Positions 1 to 5,490 of a DNA stretch of 8,306 bases are shown here, piece after piece. The stretch comes from Psychrosphaera sp. GTDB taxonomy: Bacteria; Pseudomonadota; Gammaproteobacteria; Enterobacterales; Alteromonadaceae. The position numbers and the translations under genes were made by a program. Under the pieces are notes generated by a model. It did no database searches. It was not told the DNA's origin and worked only from the letters and a program-made list of their open reading frames with translations. How positions within the stretch are numbered: position 1 is the first letter of the stretch; every line of letters starts with the position of its first letter. The stretch lies in NCBI GenBank assembly GCA_028098005.1, contig JAOHFM010000055.1:1-8306 (forward strand), written 5' to 3'.

Positions 1-704
1 TGCTGCGCATTTGTTAATCCGCGTTGTAAGTCTTTCCAGTCATCATTAATATCTAATGCATAAATTTCATTTCTAGGCACCATGATGTCTTCTACGGTAA
101 TATTTTCTATATCTAGAAGGTTTACCAACATGTTTTGGTGTTTATCTTCTAAAAGTCCGCCAGACTCATTAACTACGGTTCTTAACTCTTCGCTACTTAA
201 GCTATGCTCTTGCCTGTCTTTGGCGCTAATTCTGAGCATAATTAAAATGCCGTTCGTTATGTAATTAACAATTAATACAAACGGGTATAGTATTTTCATT
301 AAAATATTTAAAACCCAAGAGCTTGGGTAAGCAATTTTTTCAGGATGCAAAGCCGCTAATGTTTTTGGCGTTACTTCGGCAAAAATCAAAATGATAAAGG
401 TTAATACGAAGGCCGCAACCGCGAGACCTACGTCTCCGTACAAGCGTTGCCCAATTTCAGCAGCTAAAAATGAAGCACCAATGTTGACTAAGTTGTTACC
501 AATTAAGATAAGCCCAATTAGTTGATCAGGACGTTCCATCATTTTTGAAACTCGAATTGCACCTTTATGACCTTCATTTTGAAGATGCTTTAAGCGGTAC
601 TTATTGAGCGCCATAAGGCCAGTTTCAGAACTTGAAAAATATGCAGAAACAAAGATAAGTGCCGCTAGTGCAATAAATAGCGTACTCGTTGATATGTCGT
701 CCAA
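1..704 (-). CDS. corB: CorB/YfjD-type CNNM (DUF21) membrane protein, partial (C-terminus beyond window)
   Basis: This is an inner-membrane protein of the CNNM/CorB (HlyC/CorC) family. The family is linked to magnesium (and cobalt) transport or efflux. The reading frame is open from 704 to the window edge and gives 234 residues of an expected roughly 425. The DUF21 transmembrane domain spans about residues 1-160, with SAYFSSSETG near 20-29, LIGNNLVN near 67-74 and FAEVTPKT near 108-115. A cytoplasmic linker (SSEELRTVVNES, about 170-181) and the start of the CBS-pair domain (DIMVPRNEI, about 206-214) follow. I chose a TTG start (704-702) because the product then begins MDDISTSTLF, aligning with E. 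coli YfjD as I recall it (MEHISTTTL), and an AGGA lies 9 bases upstream (717-714). No ATG fits this N-terminus. It lies 87 bases downstream of ypjD on the same strand, so co-transcription is likely. Family assignment is firm; the exact ion is not shown by sequence. Confidence 0.9.
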   Translation of the reverse strand, partial: MDDISTSTLFIALAALIFVSAYFSSSETGLMALNKYRLKHLQNEGHKGAIRVSKMMERPDQLIGLILIGNNLVNIGASFLAAEIGQRLYGDVGLAVAAFVLTFIILIFAEVTPKTLAALHPEKIAYPSSWVLNILMKILYPFVLIVNYITNGILIMLRISAKDRQEHSLSSEELRTVVNESGGLLEDKHQNMLVNLLDIENITVEDIMVPRNEIYALDINDDWKDLQRGLTNAQ

Positions 705-741
705 ACAGGTGGTTCCTATATAATGTTACGAAAATTTTAAA

Positions 742-778
742 TGAGTGCCTTAAACCAGTTTAGGCCAGAGGCAACTCA
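742..778 (-). repeat. Imperfect hairpin between ypjD and corB
   Basis: Outer arms at 742-749 and 770-778 pair over 8 bases with one bulged A. A smaller inverted repeat, TAAAC/GTTTA (751-755 and 758-762), sits inside. On the minus-strand transcript the structure is followed by an A/T-rich stretch with short T runs (741-730). It could be a weak attenuating terminator or a processing site that lowers corB relative to ypjD. It may equally be incidental. No convincing corB promoter is visible in the gap. Confidence 0.4.
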
Positions 779-791
779 GTTTGTATGCAAA

Positions 792-1601
792 TTAGGTTAA
801 AAGTATCTCTTTTACGAAACGACTACCAAAATAAGCCAACGACAGTATAACAGCGGCAATCACTGTGGCAAATGCGCTATTAGTTCCGCGCCAGCCGTAA
901 ACTTTGTGGCCTATTGTTAAAATTAAAAATATCGCCCATGCGATAAGCGATAACACCGTTTTATGAGCGTACTCTTTAGATAGCATAGTATCTAAAAACA
1001 TAAACCCTGTGAGTAACGCAGCAGTTAGTAAAATAAGGCCTAACGCCATTAAATTAAAGTGCTGGCGCTCCACCACATTAAGTGGAGGTAAAAACGAGTT
1101 TAACGACAAGGTTTTAGCTTTTAGCTTTGAGTCGATATAGTGAAACTGAAGAGCATATAAAGATGCCATAACCAGTATGCAATAAGCTCCAACGGATAAG
1201 GCAATATGTACAATAAGCGCCAGTGATGAAGCGGTCAAACCGCCTGTATAAAGCGCCGAGCTCAGAGGTGTAGCTAATAATAACAGGCTGAGTAATGCAG
1301 AAAACCCAGTGGTAACAATTATCATCATTGGATTTAATTGTTTAATTGAGCGCACAACAACAGCTAAGTTGATCAGCCCAGCAATTAATAGAGACATAGA
1401 GGCAAGTGACAAGTGAATTTGATTGTCTATATACAGTGCTTGCCTTGCTATAACTAATTGAACGGCAGTAGCTAAAACAGCAACTAATAAAATAGCTTTA
1501 GAGTTCGTCGCACTTTTTGAGTAAATAGATTTTGCACACAACACTGAGCTCGCTAAAAAGCCAATAAAACAAGTTATTAGGCCTAACTCAATAAACGTCA
1601 C
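792..1601 (-). CDS. ypjD: YpjD, CcsA/HemX-like multi-pass inner-membrane protein
   Basis: This 269-residue, very hydrophobic protein has about eight predicted membrane segments (near residues 4-23, 36-52, 65-85, 92-110, 126-150, 184-203, 214-231, 243-258). It belongs to the cytochrome c assembly (CcmC/CcsA/HemX-like) superfamily, whose members handle haem at the membrane. The true role of YpjD is poorly established. The C-terminal half matches E. coli YpjD as remembered: PPLNVVER near 172-179, KTVLSLIAW near 214-222, GHKVYGWRG near 231-239 and AYFGSR near 256-261. Candidate haem-ligand histidines are H132, H213 and H232. The classical tryptophan-rich WWD motif is absent, so haem binding is inference. 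The start is GTG (1601-1599), with AAGGA 7 bases upstream. Its place between corB and the divergent ffh supports the name. Confidence 0.88.
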   Translation of the reverse strand: MTFIELGLITCFIGFLASSVLCAKSIYSKSATNSKAILLVAVLATAVQLVIARQALYIDNQIHLSLASMSLLIAGLINLAVVVRSIKQLNPMMIIVTTGFSALLSLLLLATPLSSALYTGGLTASSLALIVHIALSVGAYCILVMASLYALQFHYIDSKLKAKTLSLNSFLPPLNVVERQHFNLMALGLILLTAALLTGFMFLDTMLSKEYAHKTVLSLIAWAIFLILTIGHKVYGWRGTNSAFATVIAAVILSLAYFGSRFVKEILLT

Positions 1602-1819
1602 TGTGGATTCCTTAAATATGTTCTTTTATTTGCCAACAAGAGACAGAAAAATAACATGAAAGTTAATCATAAACTATAAAAGAAATGGCAGTTAGCTACT
1701 TTGATGGGCGCTTAACTATATTTTAATCTTGCACCTGTATATAATCGCCCCAATAGTAAATTTTAAATATAGTAATAAATTCATTATTACTGATTCATTA
1801 TAAAGAGCAGCGATAATTC
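1602..1819. promoter_or_regulatory. Divergent ypjD/ffh intergenic region
   Basis: This 218-base AT-rich gap lies between two genes that point away from each other, so it must hold both promoters. For ffh the best -10 candidate is TATAAT at 1740-1745, but no good -35 hexamer lies 16-18 bases upstream. An alternative -35-like TTGCAC (1729-1734) has only a weak -10 partner. For ypjD, TATGAT on the minus strand near 1666-1671 is a weak -10 candidate, again without a good -35. The ffh ribosome-binding site is weak (AAAGAG at 1802-1807). An inverted repeat at 1771-1791 is listed separately. Confidence 0.45.
1771..1791 (+). repeat. Perfect 8-bp inverted repeat upstream of ffh
   Basis: AGTAATAA (1771-1778) and TTATTACT (1784-1791) are exact reverse complements around the 5-base spacer ATTCA. 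The repeat ends 28 bases before the ffh start codon. If transcription begins shortly after the TATAAT at 1740-1745, it lies in the ffh 5' leader and could form an AU-rich hairpin. Otherwise it could be a protein-binding palindrome. Function is unknown. Confidence 0.55.
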
Positions 1820-3193
1820 ATGTTTAGTAATTTATCCGATCGTTTATCCGCTTCATTGAAAAAAATCAGTGGTCGCGGCCGTCTGACAGAAGAGAATATT
1901 AAAGACACTCTGCGTGAAGTGCGTATGGCCTTATTAGAAGCCGACGTAGCTTTGCCAGTAGTAAGAGAATTCGTAAAATCCGTTAAAGAAAGAGCCGTAG
2001 GTGAGGAAGTAGGCAAGAGCTTAACTCCGGGTCAAGTGTTCGTTAAGATTGTTCAGGGTGAGCTTGAAAAAGCCATGGGCGAAAAAAACGAAGACTTAAA
2101 CCTTGCTGCACAGCCTCCAGCGGTTGTCATGATGGCGGGTTTGCAAGGTGCTGGTAAAACAACATCGGTAGGTAAGCTAGCTAAGTTTCTTAAAGAGAAA
2201 AAGAAAAAGTCGGTATTAGTAGTAAGTGCCGACGTTTATCGTCCAGCAGCAATAAAACAGCTTGAGACGCTAGCCGCTGAAGTTGATGTTGAATTTTTCC
2301 CGAGTACAGTAGAACAAAAGCCCATTGATATTGTTAATGGGGCAATAGCGCACGCTAAGAAAAAATTCTTTGATGTGTTACTCGTGGATACCGCTGGTCG
2401 TTTAGCAATTGATGAAGCCATGATGGGCGAAATTAAAGACCTACATGCTGCGGTAAATCCTGTAGAAACGTTATTTGTTGTTGATGCAATGACAGGTCAA
2501 GATGCTGCGAACACCGCTAAGGCATTTAATGAGGCGCTTCCTTTAACGGGTGTTATTCTTACTAAAGCCGATGGTGATGCTAGAGGTGGTGCTGCCTTAT
2601 CTATTCGTCATATTACTGGCAAGCCAATTAAATTTATTGGTATGGGCGAAAAGATTGATGCACTAGACCCGTTCCACCCAGAGCGAATTGCTAGCCGAAT
2701 TTTAGGCATGGGTGACGTATTGTCACTTGTTGAGCAAATTGAATCTAAAATAGATAAAGACAAAGCTGAGAAAGTCGCTAAAAAGGTGATGAAAGGTCAA
2801 GGCTTTGACTTAGAAGACTTTAAAGACCAGTTAACGCAAATGCGTGGCATGGGCGGGATGTCGAGCTTGATGGACAAGATGCCTGGCATGGGTAATATCC
2901 CTGATGCGGTAAAAGGGCAAGTTAATGATAAGCAATTTAATCAAATGGAAGCCATCATTAACTCTATGACCAAAAAAGAGCGTAAGCACCCAGAGGTGAT
3001 TAAAGGCTCTAGGAAGCGTCGTATTGCTGCCGGTAGTGGTACGCAAGTGCAAGATGTAAACCGCCTTTTAAAGCAGTTTACTCAAATGCAGAAAATGATG
3101 AAAAAAATGAAAGGTGGCGGCTTAATGAAAATGATGCGTGGTATGGGTGGTGGAATGCCAAAAATGCCAGGTGGATTCCCTAAGCTAAAATAA
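1820..3193 (+). CDS. ffh: Signal recognition particle protein Ffh (SRP54 homologue)
   Basis: Ffh is the GTPase protein of the signal recognition particle. With 4.5S RNA it binds signal sequences emerging from the ribosome and delivers the complex to FtsY at the inner membrane. The 457-residue length is typical. An N-terminal helical bundle (about 1-90) is followed by the GTPase G domain, with P-loop GLQGAGKTT (107-115), DVYRP (138-142), DTAGR (190-194), TKADGDARGG (248-257) and GMGEK (274-278). The methionine-rich M domain (about 325-457) carries the RNA-binding segment KGSRKRRIAAGSG (395-407) and runs of Met-Gly near 341-358 and 422-450 that line the signal-peptide groove. The ATG at 1820 gives the family-typical start MFSNLSDRL, although the Shine-Dalgarno is weak. 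It is a separate unit from rpsP, with its own terminator at 3266-3295. Confidence 0.98.
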   Translation: MFSNLSDRLSASLKKISGRGRLTEENIKDTLREVRMALLEADVALPVVREFVKSVKERAVGEEVGKSLTPGQVFVKIVQGELEKAMGEKNEDLNLAAQPPAVVMMAGLQGAGKTTSVGKLAKFLKEKKKKSVLVVSADVYRPAAIKQLETLAAEVDVEFFPSTVEQKPIDIVNGAIAHAKKKFFDVLLVDTAGRLAIDEAMMGEIKDLHAAVNPVETLFVVDAMTGQDAANTAKAFNEALPLTGVILTKADGDARGGAALSIRHITGKPIKFIGMGEKIDALDPFHPERIASRILGMGDVLSLVEQIESKIDKDKAEKVAKKVMKGQGFDLEDFKDQLTQMRGMGGMSSLMDKMPGMGNIPDAVKGQVNDKQFNQMEAIINSMTKKERKHPEVIKGSRKRRIAAGSGTQVQDVNRLLKQFTQMQKMMKKMKGGGLMKMMRGMGGGMPKMPGGFPKLK

Positions 3194-3208
3194 AATAGCG
3201 TATTTTAT
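3190..3208 (+). repeat. Perfect inverted repeat over the ffh stop codon
   Basis: ATAAAATA (3190-3197) and TATTTTAT (3201-3208) are exact reverse complements around GCG. The ffh stop TAA (3191-3193) lies in the left arm. There is no T tract directly after it, so it is not a standard terminator. It may be an AU-only stem at the mRNA 3' end, upstream of the real terminator. Biological relevance is uncertain because the arms are pure A/T. Confidence 0.45.
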
Positions 3209-3265
3209 AAAGCCATGCCGGGTATTTTTTCCACTAAATATCGGTTTTTTGCTTAAAATCCAATC

Positions 3266-3295
3266 AACGGGTCATTATTCAATGGCCCGTTTTTG
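3266..3295 (+). terminator. Rho-independent terminator of ffh
   Basis: The arms 3266-3276 and 3281-3291 form an 11-pair stem with one G-T wobble. The core is ACGGGTCAT against ATGGCCCGT, around a 4-base loop (ATTC). A T-rich tract (TTTTTGTT) follows. The terminator ends only about 10 bases before the -35 box of the rpsP promoter, so it separates ffh from the ribosomal operon. Confidence 0.88.
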
Positions 3296-3305
3296 TTATT
3301 ACCAC

Positions 3306-3340
3306 TTGAAATTTCTCACCAGATCCGTACAATTGCGCGA
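3306..3340 (+). promoter_or_regulatory. Sigma70-type promoter of the rpsP-rimM-trmD-rplS operon
   Basis: The -35 box is TTGAAA (3306-3311) and the -10 box TACAAT (3328-3333), with a 16-base spacer. This is the best promoter match in the window. The segment after the -10 box (TGCGCGA, 3334-3340) is G+C-rich. In E. coli such discriminators accompany stringent (ppGpp/DksA) control of ribosomal promoters, so growth-rate control is a reasonable inference. The start of transcription should be near 3340. The T-rich tail of the ffh terminator lies just upstream of the -35 box and might also act as an UP-like element. Confidence 0.8.
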
Positions 3341-3380
3341 CCTTTTTTAGGGTGTCTAAAAAGGGTGGTGAATGTTCACC
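3341..3380 (+). promoter_or_regulatory. rpsP mRNA leader with two tandem hairpins
   Basis: The predicted leader runs from about 3340 to 3408. Hairpin 1 pairs CCTTTTTTAG (3341-3350) with CTAAAAAGG (3356-3364), with one bulged T and loop GGTGT. It falls at the very 5' end of the transcript. Hairpin 2 pairs GGTGA (3367-3371) with TCACC (3376-3380) around ATGT. A competing pairing of AAGGGTG (3361-3367) with CACCTT (3377-3382) would disrupt both. The rpsP ribosome-binding site GAGGA (3400-3404) follows. The layout could suit a ribosomal-protein autoregulatory leader or a 5' stabilising stem. Neither is shown by sequence alone. Confidence 0.5.
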
Positions 3381-3408
3381 TTAACCATTAGTAATAATTG
3401 AGGAAATT

Positions 3409-3657
3409 ATGGTAACTATTCGTTTAGCTCGTGGTGGCGCGAAAAAACGTCCATTCTACTCAGTCGTTGTTGCAGACAGCCGCCGTTCTCGTGACGGTCG
3501 TTTCATTGAGAAAATTGGCTTCTTCAACCCGATCGCGACTGGTCAAGAAGAAAAAGTTCGTATCGATTTAGATCGTATTGAACATTGGGTAGCTACAGGT
3601 GCACAACTTTCTGATCGTGTTGCAAAAATCGTTAAAGACGCTAAGAAAGCGGCTTAA
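3409..3657 (+). CDS. rpsP: 30S ribosomal protein S16 (bS16)
   Basis: S16 is a small, basic protein of the 30S subunit body that binds 16S rRNA and is needed for its assembly. The 82-residue length matches the family. The N-terminus [20 protein letters not shown] is the S16 signature, and [18 protein letters not shown] (about 25-42) is equally characteristic. GAGGA lies 4 bases before the ATG. It is the first gene of the four-gene operon, directly behind the promoter at 3306-3340. In E. coli the r-protein genes of this operon are expressed far above rimM and trmD by control at translation. Confidence 0.98.
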   Translation: MVTIRLARGGAKKRPFYSVVVADSRRSRDGRFIEKIGFFNPIATGQEEKVRIDLDRIEHWVATGAQLSDRVAKIVKDAKKAA

Positions 3658-3674
3658 TTGATTACGCAATTAAG
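3653..3674 (+). repeat. Perfect hairpin over the rpsP stop codon
   Basis: CTTAATTG (3653-3660) and CAATTAAG (3667-3674) are exact reverse complements around ATTACG. The rpsP stop TAA (3655-3657) lies in the left arm. The rimM Shine-Dalgarno GAAGG (3676-3680) begins 2 bases after the right arm. There is no T tract, so it is not a terminator. Its position fits an mRNA-processing or exonuclease barrier, or a stem that partly limits access to the rimM ribosome-binding site. Confidence 0.6.
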
Positions 3675-3687
3675 TGAAGGTAAATAA

Positions 3688-4227
3688 ATGAGTCAGTTAA
3701 AACAATCAGACGAGTTCATTCTAGTCGGTAAAATCGGTGCTTCATATGGCATCAAAGGCTGGTTCAAGATAAATGCCTACACTGAGGTTCCGGAAGGGAT
3801 CTTTGATTATAGTCCTTGGCGCGTAAGCCTCAATGGACAGCAGCACCTAGTGAAGGTGGCCGACTGGCGCCGACACAACAAAGGCCTGATTGCTAAGTTT
3901 GATGGTGTAGATTCAAGAAACGACGCGGAAGCTTGGCTTCATGCTGAAATTTTTGTTGAAGCTCAACAACTTCCTGAGTTAGAAGACGATGAGTTTTACT
4001 GGCGTGACCTTAAAGGCATGAAAGTAACAAACGATTCGGGCTATAACCTAGGTACAGTATCTGGCTTGATGGAAACGGGTTCAAATGACGTTTTAGTAGT
4101 CGATGCAAATGCTAAAGATGCATTCGGCAAGACTGAAAGGTTGATTCCGTATATTCAGGATGACGTGATCAAATCGGTCAACAAGGAAGAAAACACCATT
4201 ACGGTGGACTGGGATCCAGGATTCTGA
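3688..4227 (+). CDS. rimM: Ribosome maturation factor RimM
   Basis: RimM binds the 30S subunit via S19 and helps mature the 16S rRNA 3' (head) domain. The 179 residues fit the family. The N-terminal RimM domain (about 9-95) opens with [17 protein letters not shown] (12-28), the conserved glycine-rich start. The C-terminal PRC-barrel domain (about 101-178) contains the conserved [10 protein letters not shown] (102-111), including Y104-W105, followed by GSNDVLVV (131-138) and LIPYI (152-156). GAAGG lies 7 bases before the ATG. It is 30 bases after rpsP and 5 bases before trmD. The stop TGA lies within the stem of the trmD start-codon hairpin, so its translation should affect trmD initiation. 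Confidence 0.97.
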   Translation: MSQLKQSDEFILVGKIGASYGIKGWFKINAYTEVPEGIFDYSPWRVSLNGQQHLVKVADWRRHNKGLIAKFDGVDSRNDAEAWLHAEIFVEAQQLPELEDDEFYWRDLKGMKVTNDSGYNLGTVSGLMETGSNDVLVVDANAKDAFGKTERLIPYIQDDVIKSVNKEENTITVDWDPGF

Positions 4228-4244
4228 CAAATATGAATTGTCAG
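4224..4244 (+). promoter_or_regulatory. Hairpin enclosing the trmD start codon
   Basis: CTGACAA (4224-4230) and TTGTCAG (4238-4244) are exact reverse complements around the 7-base loop ATATGAA. The trmD ATG (4233-4235) lies in the loop, and the rimM stop TGA (4225-4227) lies in the 5' arm. A modest Shine-Dalgarno-like AGGA (4218-4221) precedes it. A ribosome finishing rimM would melt the stem, so the structure fits translational coupling with low independent initiation of trmD. Noncoordinate, translation-level expression of trmD is known in E. coli. The structure here is my reading of the sequence. Confidence 0.65.
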
Positions 4245-4997
4245 TTATGGTTAGGCGTTGTTTCGCTCTTTCCAGAAATGTTTGACGCGATTACGCAGCA
4301 AGGCGTGATTAGTCGAGCCATCAAAAACGGAACTATAGAGTTCAATGCGTGGAATCCTAGAGATTTTACACATGACCGACATAGAACAGTTGATGACAGA
4401 CCTTATGGCGGCGGCCCTGGTATGTTAATGATGGTGCAACCTTTAACTGATGCCATTCGCGCAGCGAAAACAGCAGCAGGTGAAGGGGCTAAAGTGATTT
4501 ACTTGTCTCCGCAAGGCAAAAAGTTGAATCACGAAGGTGTTAAACAACTAGCACAAAACAAAAAGTTAGTGTTAGTCGCGGGTCGATATGAAGGAATAGA
4601 TGAACGAGTGATTCAATCGGAAGTCGATGAAGAATGGTCGATTGGAGATTTTGTTTTAAGTGGCGGTGAGTTACCGGCAATGACATTGATTGACTCAGTG
4701 TCGAGAATGATTCCAGGTGTGTTAGGACATAATTTGTCCGCAGAGCAGGATTCGTTTGCAGACGGTTTACTAGATTGTCCACATTACACTAGACCTGAAG
4801 TACTGGCAGACCAACGGGTGCCAGATGTATTACTTAGCGGTAATCATGAAAAAATCCGACAGTGGCGATTAAAACAGTCATTGGGTAGAACCTGGTTGCG
4901 AAGACCTGATTTAATTAACAATCTAGCTCTGACTGATGAGCAACAGCGTTTGTTAAACGAGTTCCTTAGTGAACAAGAGGCAAATGACGTTGTTTAG
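4233..4997 (+). CDS. trmD: tRNA (guanine37-N1)-methyltransferase TrmD
   Basis: TrmD uses S-adenosylmethionine to make m1G37 next to the anticodon of tRNAs reading CUN, CCN and CGG codons, which prevents +1 frameshifting. It is a dimeric trefoil-knot (SPOUT) enzyme and usually essential. The 254 residues fit. The sequence shows [18 protein letters not shown] (47-64), the knot and SAM-binding region [12 protein letters not shown] (115-126), then [18 protein letters not shown] (133-150). R158 and D173 align with the E. coli catalytic residues R154 and D169. The C-terminal tRNA-binding domain carries [10 protein letters not shown] (181-190), LLSGNH (200-205) and [10 protein letters not shown] (216-225). 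The start gives four extra residues (MNCQ) compared with E. coli. No later in-frame start fits, so the ATG inside the hairpin loop is the likely one. Confidence 0.97.
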   Translation: MNCQLWLGVVSLFPEMFDAITQQGVISRAIKNGTIEFNAWNPRDFTHDRHRTVDDRPYGGGPGMLMMVQPLTDAIRAAKTAAGEGAKVIYLSPQGKKLNHEGVKQLAQNKKLVLVAGRYEGIDERVIQSEVDEEWSIGDFVLSGGELPAMTLIDSVSRMIPGVLGHNLSAEQDSFADGLLDCPHYTRPEVLADQRVPDVLLSGNHEKIRQWRLKQSLGRTWLRRPDLINNLALTDEQQRLLNEFLSEQEANDVV

Positions 4998-5030
4998 ATA
5001 TGCAGTGAATCCTAGAAAAGTGAGAATATA

Positions 5031-5399
5031 ATGAGAAAAGTTAGTCAAAACATCATTAAGGCTCTAGAAGAAGAGCAAATGAAGACTGATGTACCAGCAT
5101 TTATGCCTGGTGACACAGTAGTTGTAAAAGTACGCGTAAAAGAAGGCAACAAAGAGCGTCTTCAGGCGTTTGAAGGATTTGTATTAGCGAAGAGAAATCG
5201 CGGTTTACACTCTGCTTTCACAGTACGTAAAATTTCTAACGGTGAAGGTATTGAGCGTACATTCCAAACGCACAGCCCAGTTATCGATAGCATCGAAGTG
5301 AAACGTCGTGGTGACGTACGTCGCGCTAAACTTTACTACATGCGTGAGCGTTCTGGTAAGTCAGCACGTATCAAAGAAAAGTTATCTTTCAAGAAGTAA
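5031..5399 (+). CDS. rplS: 50S ribosomal protein L19 (bL19)
   Basis: L19 sits at the 30S-50S interface of the large subunit and takes part in an intersubunit bridge. The 122 residues are slightly longer than the E. coli 115, with a short N-terminal addition and a Lys-rich end. Diagnostic segments are [13 protein letters not shown] (22-34), [17 protein letters not shown] (43-59), [18 protein letters not shown] (61-78), [22 protein letters not shown] (82-103) and [12 protein letters not shown] (105-116). GTGAG (5020-5024) lies 6 bases before the ATG. It is the last gene of the operon, 33 bases after trmD, and is followed by a terminator. Confidence 0.98.
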   Translation: MRKVSQNIIKALEEEQMKTDVPAFMPGDTVVVKVRVKEGNKERLQAFEGFVLAKRNRGLHSAFTVRKISNGEGIERTFQTHSPVIDSIEVKRRGDVRRAKLYYMRERSGKSARIKEKLSFKK

Positions 5400-5410
5400 A
5401 CTAGTTTACT
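5395..5410. repeat. 16-bp perfect palindrome over the rplS stop codon
   Basis: AGTAAACTAGTTTACT reads the same on both strands. It contains the rplS stop TAA (5397-5399). As RNA it would form a 6-pair stem with a CUAG loop ahead of the terminator. As DNA it is a candidate dimeric repressor site about 60 bases upstream of the predicted tyrA transcription start. It resembles the TyrR box (TGTAAA-N6-TTTACA) but has a 4-base spacer in place of 6 and differs at the outer bases. Confidence 0.55.
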
Positions 5411-5422
5411 CGATGTTAAAAG

Positions 5423-5447
5423 AGGAGCACACGGTGCTCCTTTTTTT
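5423..5447 (+). terminator. Rho-independent terminator of the rpsP-rplS operon
   Basis: AGGAGCAC (5423-5430) pairs perfectly with GTGCTCCT (5434-5441) around a 3-base loop (ACG), followed directly by a run of seven T residues (5441-5447). It closes the ribosomal operon 24 bases after the rplS stop and separates it from tyrA. Confidence 0.92.
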
Positions 5448-5448
5448 A

Positions 5449-5457
5449 TGCTATAAA
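5449..5457 (+). promoter_or_regulatory. Candidate extended -10 promoter of tyrA
   Basis: TGCTATAAA (TGn at 5449-5451, then TATAAA at 5452-5457) matches an extended -10 element and begins two bases after the T tract of the rplS terminator. No good -35 hexamer is present, because its place is taken by the terminator hairpin. Extended -10 promoters can work without one. Transcription would start near 5464, leaving a leader of about 27 bases that is too short for a classical attenuator. Confidence 0.5.
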
Positions 5458-5490
5458 GAAAAGCCCCACACTGAAGAGCGAGTTATCGTT

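Noticed and set aside
82..264. Short plus-strand frame inside corB
   Set aside because: It lies antisense to the well-supported corB coding sequence and matches no family I recognise.
778..793. Inverted repeat over the ypjD stop codon
   Set aside because: Only four pairs (TTTG/CAAA) form on the transcribed strand, and extension meets an A-C mismatch, so it is too weak to join the stop-codon set.
2831..3052. Minus-strand frame opposite the ffh M domain
   Set aside because: It is antisense to strongly conserved ffh sequence. Its His/Thr-rich product is what Met/Gly/Lys codons give when read backwards.
4540..4782. Minus-strand frame opposite trmD
   Set aside because: It is antisense to the conserved trmD core and has no ribosome-binding site or family signature.
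5395..5410. Calling the palindrome a TyrR or TrpR operator outright
   Set aside because: The TyrR half-site spacing is 4 rather than 6, and the TrpR operator has two ACTAG half-sites where this has a single central CTAG. It is kept only as an open observation.
5308..5490. N-terminal extension of tyrA by 61 codons, or from the ATG at 5413
   Set aside because: The upstream frame runs through the end of rplS and the whole rplS terminator, has no Shine-Dalgarno, and has no counterpart in TyrA proteins. GTG 5491 aligns with the known N-terminus.
5448..5490. Leader-peptide attenuator for tyrA
   Set aside because: The leader is too short, has no small frame rich in Tyr or Phe codons, and shows no terminator/antiterminator pair.
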